A DNA stretch of 64,000 nt, from assembly GCF_024496245.1 (NCBI RefSeq), contig NZ_CP101740.1:1549501-1613500 (forward strand). The letters are read 5' to 3'. The DNA is from Sphingomonas qomolangmaensis (GTDB lineage: Bacteria; Pseudomonadota; Alphaproteobacteria; Sphingomonadales; Sphingomonadaceae). The notes below the pieces were generated by a model. It was given only the letters and a program-made list of their open reading frames with translations. It searched no databases and was not told the DNA's origin. Of the stretch, positions 35,302 to 42,113 are shown in pieces; positions within the stretch are counted from its first letter, which is position 1; each line of letters opens with the position of its first letter. Position numbers and translations under genes: made by a program.

Positions 35302-36554
35302 TGCGCCGCGCGATCATCGCCGCCAGCCTCGGCATCGTTGCGGTCCTCGCCCCGACTTCGGTCGGGGCGCAGGATTTGCCGGGGTATAGCGCGCCCTTCG
35401 GCGACACGCTCCCAACCCGCATCTTCCCGCTGTTCGCGATGATGCGGCAGTCGCCCGATTGGGCCGTCGCGCTACGCCGGGACCGGGACCTGCAAAAGCT
35501 CGCTGCCGAGCGCGCGGCGCGGGTTGGGGCCTCGGGCTGTGCCCCATCCCCCAAATGCCTTGCCGATGCCTGGACGTGGACCGATGCCGACATCGCCACC
35601 GTCGAAGCACGACTGCGCGTCCTGGCGCGTAACGCTGCGCTATCGCGCGCGCTCGTGGCCGATCAGATGCGCGCATCGGGACGCTTCGGGCGGCACGCGG
35701 CGTTGCGCGACACCGATCTGCTTGCAGCCGCATGGCGCAATGCCGCCGCCGCGATCAATCGGGTCATCGCGGTCTATGCCCAGGGCGTGGCACCGCGCTA
35801 TCCGGCGATCGATGCGACGATCTTCGACGTTGCGGCGCCAGAGTTTGCGGCATTGTTGGACGTTCATGGCGTCGCAACCGCCGCATTGGGCGGCAGCGAC
35901 GATCTGTTTTTCGATCCCTCGCTTCGCTACGCCACCGGGCTGTTGCAGTTGAACGAACGCACCAACGCGGGCGAATATCGTCCGTTGCTCGACGGTCCCA
36001 ACGCCGCTGCGGCGCAAGCAGTCGCGCGGACCGATTGGGAGAAGACCCCCTATTCGGCATTGCTCGTGTTCGGACATGGCGCAGAAGATGCGCAGTCGCG
36101 GACGGGTCCGTTGACGCATGTCCGCCTTCGTATCGCAGCCGACCGGTTCGCGCGCGGCGTTGCGCCGTTCGTCATCGTGTCGGGGGGCAACGTGCATCCC
36201 AACCGTACCCCGTTCAACGAAGCCGCCGAGATGAAGCGGCTGCTCGTTACGCAGCACGGCGTGCCCGCCGATCGCATCCTGATAGAGCCGCATGCCCGCC
36301 ATACCACGACCAATTTGCGGAACGTCGCGCGGCTGATGCTCGCCGCCGGACTGCCCGCCGATCGCGAGGCGCTGATCGTTTCCGATCACCGGACCATCCA
36401 ATATATCACCGGGCCGCAACTGGCGCAGCGCAATCTCGACGAGATGGGCGTACAGCCGGGGCGTATCGCGCCGGGGCCGGATCGCTTCACCGCACGCTTC
36501 ACCCCCTCCCCGCTCGCCTTCCATGTTGAGGCGATGGACCCGCTCGATCCATGA
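35295..36554 (+). CDS. Exported YdcF-like (DUF218) protein
   Basis: A 419-residue protein with the signal peptide MVVRRAIIAASLGIVAVLAPTSVGAQ; ATG 35295 overlaps the receptor stop by 7 bases. The first 200 residues are helical and unrecognised (about 30-230, with a Cys pair GCAPSPKCLAD). A DUF218/YdcF domain follows at about 250-400: SALLVFGHGAEDAQS, FVIVSGGNVHPNRTPFNEAAEMKRLL, DRILIEPHARHTTTNLRNVARLM and EALIVSDHRTIQYI. Members are linked to envelope glycan or lipid-carrier metabolism. Placement between a receptor and a mannosidase suggests a role in glycan handling, which is inference. Confidence 0.82.
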   Translation: MVVRRAIIAASLGIVAVLAPTSVGAQDLPGYSAPFGDTLPTRIFPLFAMMRQSPDWAVALRRDRDLQKLAAERAARVGASGCAPSPKCLADAWTWTDADIATVEARLRVLARNAALSRALVADQMRASGRFGRHAALRDTDLLAAAWRNAAAAINRVIAVYAQGVAPRYPAIDATIFDVAAPEFAALLDVHGVATAALGGSDDLFFDPSLRYATGLLQLNERTNAGEYRPLLDGPNAAAAQAVARTDWEKTPYSALLVFGHGAEDAQSRTGPLTHVRLRIAADRFARGVAPFVIVSGGNVHPNRTPFNEAAEMKRLLVTQHGVPADRILIEPHARHTTTNLRNVARLMLAAGLPADREALIVSDHRTIQYITGPQLAQRNLDEMGVQPGRIAPGPDRFTARFTPSPLAFHVEAMDPLDP

Positions 36555-38551
36555 TCCGCCTCGGCACGTGGCTGGCGGCGTTCGCGGCCGCACTGCTGCT
36601 CGCGCTCTCCGACGCCGAGGCGCAGGCGCCGGGGCGTATCGTCGATCCGTTCGTCGGAACGCTTGCCGATTTCGGTCAACTCAGCCCCGCTGCGGTCGCG
36701 CCGCACGGCATGGTCCAGCTCGGCCCCGACACGCGCCCCGCCAATTTCGCCGGCTATGATTTCGCCGCGACGCATCTGGTGGGGTTTTCGCACACCCGTG
36801 CCGTCGGGGTGGGCTGCAGCGGGGCCGGCGGAGACGTCCGCGTCAGCCTGGATTATAGCGGCGCCCCCGCGCCCGCCGTGATCGACAAGCGGCGCGAGGC
36901 GGCGCATGCCGGCTATTATCGTGTCGCGTATGCCAGCGGCATCCTGGCCGAAATGACCGCCACGCGCGGCGCCGGCGTCATCCGCTTTACCCTGCCGCGC
37001 GGGGGCGATGTCGATTTGGTGGTCGCTTTCGATCAGGGATATTCGAAGCGCCTTGCCGCGCTATGGCGCGAGAGCGGCGATGCCGATGTCCGCGCCAGCT
37101 TTTCCGCGGGTACGGTGTGCGATGCCGGTGCCTATCATCTCCATTCGGCAACGCGGGTGCTGCACGCCGGCAAGCCGGTGCGCGCGCAGTGGCGCGGCGG
37201 CGCGGGCGATGCGCGCACGACGCTGCGGGTGCGTGCCGGCGACGTGATCGAACTGCGAACCGGTTTATCGACGATCGACCCGGCCGCCGCGGCGCGGGTG
37301 CGCGATCGGGAGCTGAACGGGCGAAAATTCGCCGCGATCGCCAAAGCCGGCTTGGCCGAATGGAACCGGCAATTGTCGCGCCTGACGATCCAGGGCAGTT
37401 CCGAGCAGCGGGCGTTGTTCCAGACCGCGCTGTTCCGGGTGATGCAGACGCCCGTCGCCATCACCGACCCCGATGGCCGTTTCCGCGGCAGCGACGGGGT
37501 GATCGCGACGGTTCCGCCGGGCGAGCAACATTACACCGGCTGGGCATTATGGGACAATTACAGGACCCAGATGCCGTTGCTGGCGCTGATAGATCCCGCG
37601 CGCGCCGCACAGATCGCGCGGTCGCTGGTCCGGCTCTATGCCACCGGTAAGCAGCGCTGGTCGACCAAGCACGAGCCGTTCATCACCGTTCGGACCGAGC
37701 ATGCCGGGATCGTGCTCCTGGACTTTCGGCGCAAGGGAATCGTCGATTTCGATGCGCATGCCGCGCTGGCGGGCATGATCGCCGAAAGCGCGACGCTGGC
37801 ACGCGCGACCCCCGACGAACAGATCGAAGCCGCCTATGACGATTGGGCGATCGCCGAGCTTGCCGGCGATTTGGGCGAGACGGCGATCGCCGAGCGGTTC
37901 CGCGCCAAGGCATTGGCGTACCGCCCGATGTGGCTGGCGACGTTTCGCGATCTGGGTGCCGATGCCGATATCGTGAAGGCGCGCGGGCTGTATCAGGGAA
38001 CGCTGGCGCAGTATCGCTGGGCACCGGTATTCGACCTGCCATGGCTGGCCGAGGCGCTGGGGCCGCGCATGCGTCCGGAGCTCGACCGGTTCTTCGCCGA
38101 AAACCTGTTCAACATGACCAATCAACCCGACATCCACGTGCCCTATCTTTTCGCCTGGCTGGGCGATCCCGCCGCCACCGCGCGGCTGGTCTCGCGCTAT
38201 GCCAGCGAGCCGGTGCCGCACCGCTACGTCAACAGCGGGGTTCGTCCCGAACCCTGGATCGGACGCAGCTTCCGGCTGGCTCCCCAGGGCTTTGCCGATG
38301 GCATGGACGATGACCAGGGCACGATGTCGGCCTGGTACATTTGGGCGACCATCGGGTTATACCCCTTGATACCAGGCCAGCCCCAATATGTCGCGACCCC
38401 GCCGATGGCCTCGGCCATGCTACGCAATCGGGCACCGAACCCAGTTGGGCGCGCGGGGACGACGATCACGCGCGGCGGCAAAGGTGAAATGCGACTCAAC
38501 GCGCGGCCGCTTCAGGGACGGTTCCTGTCGCATCGAGCCATTGCGCCGTAG
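36551..38551 (+). CDS. Secreted GH92 alpha-mannosidase
   Basis: GH92 enzymes are calcium-dependent exo-alpha-mannosidases. The 666-residue protein has the signal peptide MIRLGTWLAAFAAALLLALSDAEAQA and the N-terminal VDPFVGTLADFGQLSPAAVAPHG opening. The later blocks are HLVGFSHTRAVGVG, GWALWDNYRTQMPLL, NQPDIHVPYLFAWLG and GMDDDQGTMSAWYIWATIGL, where the acidic residues are catalytic or calcium-binding in the family. ATG 36551 overlaps the previous stop as ATGA. It is short for GH92 (usually over 700): the final HADI...GG strand region seems missing after LNARPLQGRFLSHRA, so the C-terminus may be trimmed or frameshifted. Confidence 0.88.
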   Translation: MIRLGTWLAAFAAALLLALSDAEAQAPGRIVDPFVGTLADFGQLSPAAVAPHGMVQLGPDTRPANFAGYDFAATHLVGFSHTRAVGVGCSGAGGDVRVSLDYSGAPAPAVIDKRREAAHAGYYRVAYASGILAEMTATRGAGVIRFTLPRGGDVDLVVAFDQGYSKRLAALWRESGDADVRASFSAGTVCDAGAYHLHSATRVLHAGKPVRAQWRGGAGDARTTLRVRAGDVIELRTGLSTIDPAAAARVRDRELNGRKFAAIAKAGLAEWNRQLSRLTIQGSSEQRALFQTALFRVMQTPVAITDPDGRFRGSDGVIATVPPGEQHYTGWALWDNYRTQMPLLALIDPARAAQIARSLVRLYATGKQRWSTKHEPFITVRTEHAGIVLLDFRRKGIVDFDAHAALAGMIAESATLARATPDEQIEAAYDDWAIAELAGDLGETAIAERFRAKALAYRPMWLATFRDLGADADIVKARGLYQGTLAQYRWAPVFDLPWLAEALGPRMRPELDRFFAENLFNMTNQPDIHVPYLFAWLGDPAATARLVSRYASEPVPHRYVNSGVRPEPWIGRSFRLAPQGFADGMDDDQGTMSAWYIWATIGLYPLIPGQPQYVATPPMASAMLRNRAPNPVGRAGTTITRGGKGEMRLNARPLQGRFLSHRAIAP

Positions 38552-38715
38552 AACCGCGACGTGCACGACGGTGCCAGGGCCGACCGCGGGCGCTTCGCGG
38601 CGACGCTCCGGATGGGCGCCGCCGGGATCGGCGCCGGCGACGCCGCCACCGTGGTGCTGGACGCGATCCAGAAGCGCGTGAGCCAGCCAGCAGCGCGCAG
38701 GCAGTCACCTTCCGC

Positions 38716-39795
38716 TCAACTCGGGTCAGGGACAAAGGGCCCGATCCTCTGCGACCGCCGCAAATCCACCTTCTGCGGCATCGTGATGTCGCCGAGCCCC
38801 GACGGAAGCGGCTGGGCGCGGACATCCATATACCAGTTTCCCGCGGCGGTCGCCGTGCCGACCTGCTTGGCGCCCTGAAAGCGCAACCGCTCGACCAGTA
38901 TTAGGCAAGAACTAAAGCATGCGCCGTCGGTCAGCACGCGAATGCGATCGCTTATCGGCGCTCGGGGTAATGGCGACTTGTGGCGGTTGAGGCAGCGGGC
39001 GGGCAGGGCCATGGCAAATGCTTGCCCGCGGGCGTGCGCGCGCCGCAGCAGTCGCGCTTCCATCACGAGCATTTCGGCGCGCATGTCGCTTGTCTCGGCG
39101 AGCTTGTGGGCAAGTACTTCTATGGCGGCGGCGTTGCCGGGCGACGCTCGCCACGCGATCGGACAGTTGGGTTCGGCAACGGCGACCAGCGCCGCGGGGT
39201 CGGTCGCCGGAAACAATAGTCGCACCAATCGATCACCGATCGCCGAGTCGCCGCCACGGTTTCCGCGAAGGTCGATCAAGATCTGCCCTGCCCCCGCGAG
39301 CCGCTGCACCCGACGTCCGGCGTCGTCCACCACCCTCGCGCCGTCGCCATTTAGGGCCGGCAGCCTGATCACCACCCTATCCCCGTCGTTCGTCAGCGCT
39401 GCCCCCCGCGACGAGGTTTCGGGCGACCGCGAAACCGGCGGCCAGCGCCGAAAGCCGATATGCGGGTCGCCGAACCGGGCTACAAATCGTGAAAGTAGCC
39501 GTCGATAGGCGGTTTCGTCTACGACGGACGCTGCTTGGGCTAAGCCCTCTTGTCGCGCCGATCGCAATGTATGCCGAAACTCGAGGTCACCCAGCAAAAC
39601 CACCGCGGCTGGATGGTTGTCGCGGAGAAGACGGTAGGCAGCGTTGAGATCATCCCGGGCGACTTTGGGCCAATCAAACCGTGTTCGATCCGACGCATCC
39701 GCATCCGGTGGGAAAGCACAAATAAGAGCCAAGCCCAGGCCGCACGCCGCGCTGAAGCCGCGCTTAACGATGTGGCCGGCCCCGGATTCGCGCAA
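38716..39795 (-). CDS. Exported S41-family (C-terminal processing type) peptidase
   Basis: A 359-residue protein with an N-terminal hydrophobic leader (VKRGFSAACGLGLALICAF). The S41 tail-specific protease fold shows FGDPHIGFRRWPP, QILIDLRGNRGGDSAIGDRLV and the nucleophile region VLTDGACFSSCLILVERL, in which one of the two Ser is the likely nucleophile. No PDZ domain is visible. The longest frame starts at TTG 39795, overlapping the upstream membrane-protein gene by 32 bases; no ATG is available before the signal peptide. It is the last gene of a four-gene coupled operon. The target may be one of the co-encoded Ig-like proteins, which is inference. Confidence 0.78.
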   Translation of the reverse strand: MRESGAGHIVKRGFSAACGLGLALICAFPPDADASDRTRFDWPKVARDDLNAAYRLLRDNHPAAVVLLGDLEFRHTLRSARQEGLAQAASVVDETAYRRLLSRFVARFGDPHIGFRRWPPVSRSPETSSRGAALTNDGDRVVIRLPALNGDGARVVDDAGRRVQRLAGAGQILIDLRGNRGGDSAIGDRLVRLLFPATDPAALVAVAEPNCPIAWRASPGNAAAIEVLAHKLAETSDMRAEMLVMEARLLRRAHARGQAFAMALPARCLNRHKSPLPRAPISDRIRVLTDGACFSSCLILVERLRFQGAKQVGTATAAGNWYMDVRAQPLPSGLGDITMPQKVDLRRSQRIGPFVPDPS

Positions 39796-40066
39796 TCGTG
39801 AAGATCGTTACCAGCGTCGCCGCGAGCGATAGAAGGCCGATCACCAATAACAACACCGAGTCGCTACCGAGCAGCGATCGCATGCCAAGAAGAAAGAGCA
39901 AGTTGATCGCGGGCAGGCCCAATAGCACTAGCCACCCCTCGATGCTGGCCGGCGCGGCGGAGAACCGGCCCGGGATAACGCTATAGATAAACCAGGCCCT
40001 GCGGCCCGATCCCGGCGTGTCGGGCGCCGGGTCCTCGCCCGAGCGCTCGATGTTCTCGTCGTTCAT
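39764..40066 (-). CDS. Small two-helix membrane protein
   Basis: A 100-residue protein with a hydrophilic N-terminus (MNDENIERSGEDPAPDTPGSG) and two hydrophobic helices: IEGWLVLLGLPAINLLFLLG and SVLLLVIGLLSLAATLVTIF. It ends with a basic ARIRGRPHR tail, so N-in/C-in topology is likely. ATG 40066 overlaps the preceding stop as ATGA. The family is not recognised. The position between the Ig-like genes and the S41 peptidase suggests a membrane anchor or partner for them. Confidence 0.72.
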   Translation of the reverse strand: MNDENIERSGEDPAPDTPGSGRRAWFIYSVIPGRFSAAPASIEGWLVLLGLPAINLLFLLGMRSLLGSDSVLLLVIGLLSLAATLVTIFTIARIRGRPHR

Positions 40067-40485
40067 TGTCGGGTCACGAATACGACGCGGTGCGGCGCGA
40101 CCGAGGATCCGTCCAGACCTCGAAAGTTCTGGTACCGCGGGTTGTTGACGGAGAAGCCGTAGCGCCTGCCAGGCGCGACACGCACGCGCAGTTCGAACAC
40201 CCGTCCGTCGCGCGACAGGCGCGGCGGCGCCGTGACCTCGAGCGGAGTGGTGGCGGAGACGTCGGTGATGGAATAGCTTCCATGCCGCACCGGCCGATCG
40301 AACACGACGCGCACGAGCAAATCGCCCGGCCGCACTGCGACGGCGCCGTCGCGAGGCGTCGTTTCGACGACGCGAGGGGGCGTTCCGACGGTCCCCTGCA
40401 ACGCGGCGAATGGCGGCAAACCGTTCACGACGACCGGCGCCATCCCGAGCGCGACGCAGGCAAGAACGCTCGCCGGCAGTATCAT
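40063..40485 (-). CDS. Exported Ig-like (Big_5-type) domain protein
   Basis: A 140-residue protein with the signal peptide MILPASVLACVALGMAPVVVNG, then one beta-rich domain: VVETTPRDGAVAVRPGDLLVRVVFDRPV, then ELRVRVAPGRRYGFSVNNP and the ending NFRGLDGSSVAPHRVVFVTRQ. These match the bacterial Ig-like Big_5 theme (an N-terminal contrast strand and a closing GxxxxPxxxxF strand). It overlaps both neighbours by 4 bases (ATGA), so translation is coupled. It resembles the upstream gene's product in its C-terminal half, suggesting an old duplication with a different cellular location. The function is unknown. Confidence 0.74.
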   Translation of the reverse strand: MILPASVLACVALGMAPVVVNGLPPFAALQGTVGTPPRVVETTPRDGAVAVRPGDLLVRVVFDRPVRHGSYSITDVSATTPLEVTAPPRLSRDGRVFELRVRVAPGRRYGFSVNNPRYQNFRGLDGSSVAPHRVVFVTRQ

Positions 40486-40883
40486 GGCGCGGTGTGGAAC
40501 CCGACGAGATACGGCACCAGCGGCGTACCGCTGCGATCTTTGAAATTGAAATGGGCGTTGTTGTTCAGCCAGAACGCGTAGATGCGACCGGGTTCCAGCA
40601 CCAACGACAGGCTAAGTTCGGTGTCTTCGGCGCTCAATTGCGGCAATCCGTCGATCTTCGGAATCGAGTCGCGCCCATATTCGATCACGCTCCAGGACTG
40701 ATCGGCCATCGGCTCGCTAAACGTGATCCGCAACTCGCACGGCCCCGGGGGGACGTTGCGGGTGCCGGTAGGGATGCTCACGGCGGTCACCACCGGGGGG
40801 AGCCTGTTGCTTAGATCATTGTCGCCACGCACAATCCAGTCGCTGACGTACGAGTCTAGGCCCGCCTGAAGAGAGTCAGTCAT
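40482..40883 (-). CDS. Ig-like (Big_5-type) domain protein without signal peptide
   Basis: A 133-residue first gene of the operon, with GGGAGAAGG before ATG 40883. The domain matches the next gene: VVTAVSIPTGTRNVPPGPCELRITFSEPM, then LSLVLEPGRIYAFWLNNNAHFNF and a closing GTPLVPYLVGFHTAP. No signal peptide is present: the N-terminus MTDSLQAGLDSYVSDWIVRG is amphipathic and acidic, so this copy is probably cytoplasmic or exported by another route. That makes the pair unusual, one Ig-like copy on each side of the membrane. The function is unknown. Confidence 0.7.
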   Translation of the reverse strand: MTDSLQAGLDSYVSDWIVRGDNDLSNRLPPVVTAVSIPTGTRNVPPGPCELRITFSEPMADQSWSVIEYGRDSIPKIDGLPQLSAEDTELSLSLVLEPGRIYAFWLNNNAHFNFKDRSGTPLVPYLVGFHTAP

Positions 40884-40916
40884 TTTTCGCCTTCTCCCTA
40901 ATCTTTACAACTAGCA

Positions 40917-40945
40917 GTTGACACGACCCCGTGACCGCTGTCAAC
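40917..40945. promoter_or_regulatory. Dyad GTTGACA-N15-TGTCAAC in the divergent promoter region
   Basis: Exact inverted repeats GTTGACA (40917-40923) and TGTCAAC (40939-40945) lie just upstream of the Ig-like operon, in the AT-rich gap facing the RiPP precursor gene. Both arms contain a TTGACA -35-like hexamer, one per strand. It is a candidate operator or promoter element for either unit. Confidence 0.5.
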
Positions 40946-41126
40946 CTTGCGATCTATTGGTACTGAATTGATTGCGCGGCCTCTCGTATTTACTGGCTCT
41001 TATGCGCAGCGATCTTCTAAGTGAACTATTTAATCCAATGTAAGTAGCGTTTTCCTGGAAAGCGAGAGGAATCCCTTCCACTCGTCGCGATGATATTGTC
41101 AAATTCATGTCATTTAGGGGAAAGTT

Positions 41127-42041
41127 ATGCGAATGATCGATGCTCCTCGCAAAGTCGCCGCGCAGATTCGCGATCCTCGAGCCGCCTATGCCGGAGGAGA
41201 CCTGCAGACTGACAACATCAATGCTCTGGAACGGTTCGATGCTTCCTTCCGCTTCGATTGCGATTCGTTGGATCGGGCCCGGCTTCGCTACGAAGCTGAC
41301 ACTGGTCGCGCCTCGGTGCATGTGTCCGAAGCTACCCCGTTCGTGTTCCGCTATCTGCTCGAAGAGGCGTTTGTCGGCAACTTGCAGGGCCGCGAACGCA
41401 TCCAGTTCCACATCGTCGGTTCGGGCGAATATACCGTCAGCTTCGACAGCGAGGAAGTCGAGGTCGAAGCTGGCTGGACCGGCGAGCCCACCGCGCGGTT
41501 AGTAACAAGTCGCGAGACTTTTGGCGGCATGACGTTGTTCAAGGTGATGGCCGCGTCGAGCGCCGCACAGCAGCGACAGCAGACATTAGGAGCCGAAGTC
41601 GGGCGCGAATTGTCCGATCACCAACTCGCCAGCGTCGCTGGCGGCAAGGGAAGGTCTGGAGACGGATGTTGGAGCGATACCGGGTGCGGCGGCGATATTC
41701 TCGTGGTGGGCTGCCGCAGCAACTATGACGGCTGCGCGGGCGATTATTGCGCCAGCGCAGGTTGCGGCATCGACGGCTGCGCCGGCGCGGCCTGCGGGGC
41801 CGATTACGGCGGCGGCGGCGGGTGTGCCGCCGATGGGTGCATTGGCGCGGCTTGCGGTGCCGACGCCTGCGGTACCGCGGGATGTGGCGCGGCAGGGTGC
41901 GCCGCGGACGCTTGCTACCAGGATCTATGCGGCGCCGCGGCTTGCGGCGCGGATGCGTGCGGCGCAGCGATCTGTGGCGCGGATGCCTGCGCGGTCGATG
42001 CCTGCCTGATCGATTTCATCCCTGGCGTGCCGTTCGTCTGA
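41127..42041 (+). CDS. RiPP precursor with long leader and cysteine-pentad core
   Basis: A 304-residue precursor; ATG 41127 follows AGGGGAAAGTT. Residues 1-173 form an unusually long leader with a beta-rich, folded-looking section (about 35-120: FDASFRFDCDSLDRARLRYE, RIQFHIVGSGEYTVSFDSEE), then a helix and the classic double-glycine signal ELSDHQLASVAGG (172-173). The core, 174-304, has 21 cysteines. From residue 203 to 297 it is built from 19 five-residue units C-x-x-D/A-x, with Cys at every fifth position except one (Gly228). The chain ends in a hydrophobic DFIPGVPFV. A radical SAM maturase and a C39 exporter follow, so the core is probably cross-linked and exported. The product is unknown. 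Confidence 0.88.
   Translation: MRMIDAPRKVAAQIRDPRAAYAGGDLQTDNINALERFDASFRFDCDSLDRARLRYEADTGRASVHVSEATPFVFRYLLEEAFVGNLQGRERIQFHIVGSGEYTVSFDSEEVEVEAGWTGEPTARLVTSRETFGGMTLFKVMAASSAAQQRQQTLGAEVGRELSDHQLASVAGGKGRSGDGCWSDTGCGGDILVVGCRSNYDGCAGDYCASAGCGIDGCAGAACGADYGGGGGCAADGCIGAACGADACGTAGCGAAGCAADACYQDLCGAAACGADACGAAICGADACAVDACLIDFIPGVPFV
41733..42017 (+). repeat. 19-unit, 15-bp coding repeat (Cys pentads)
   Basis: This encodes residues 203-297 of the precursor. Cys falls at 203, 208, 213, 218, 223, 233 and every fifth residue to 293; unit six is GGGGG. Aspartate is the fourth residue in 11 units (CGADA, CAADA, CAVDA and similar). The codon-level repeat is degenerate, so selection on the protein pattern is more likely than recent slippage. 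Confidence 0.9.
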
Positions 42042-42113
42042 GGCTGGCCGCCAGGAATACCGGAATGCGCCGCTTCGGCTAATGCACGAGATCGGCAAGG
42101 GGGAATTGCGATC

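Noticed and set aside
38561..38878. Plus-strand frame after the GH92 gene
   Set aside because: Runs into the S41 peptidase gene on the other strand and lacks a family match; mentioned only as a possible GH92 frameshift tail region.
41733..42017. Interpretation of the 15-bp repeat as a CRISPR or non-coding satellite
   Set aside because: Units are in frame, degenerate in DNA but strict in protein (Cys register), with no spacers or cas genes.
41747..42082. Alternate plus-strand frame through the core giving an Arg/Gly-rich protein
   Set aside because: The Cys register exists only in the frame that continues from the leader and GG site.
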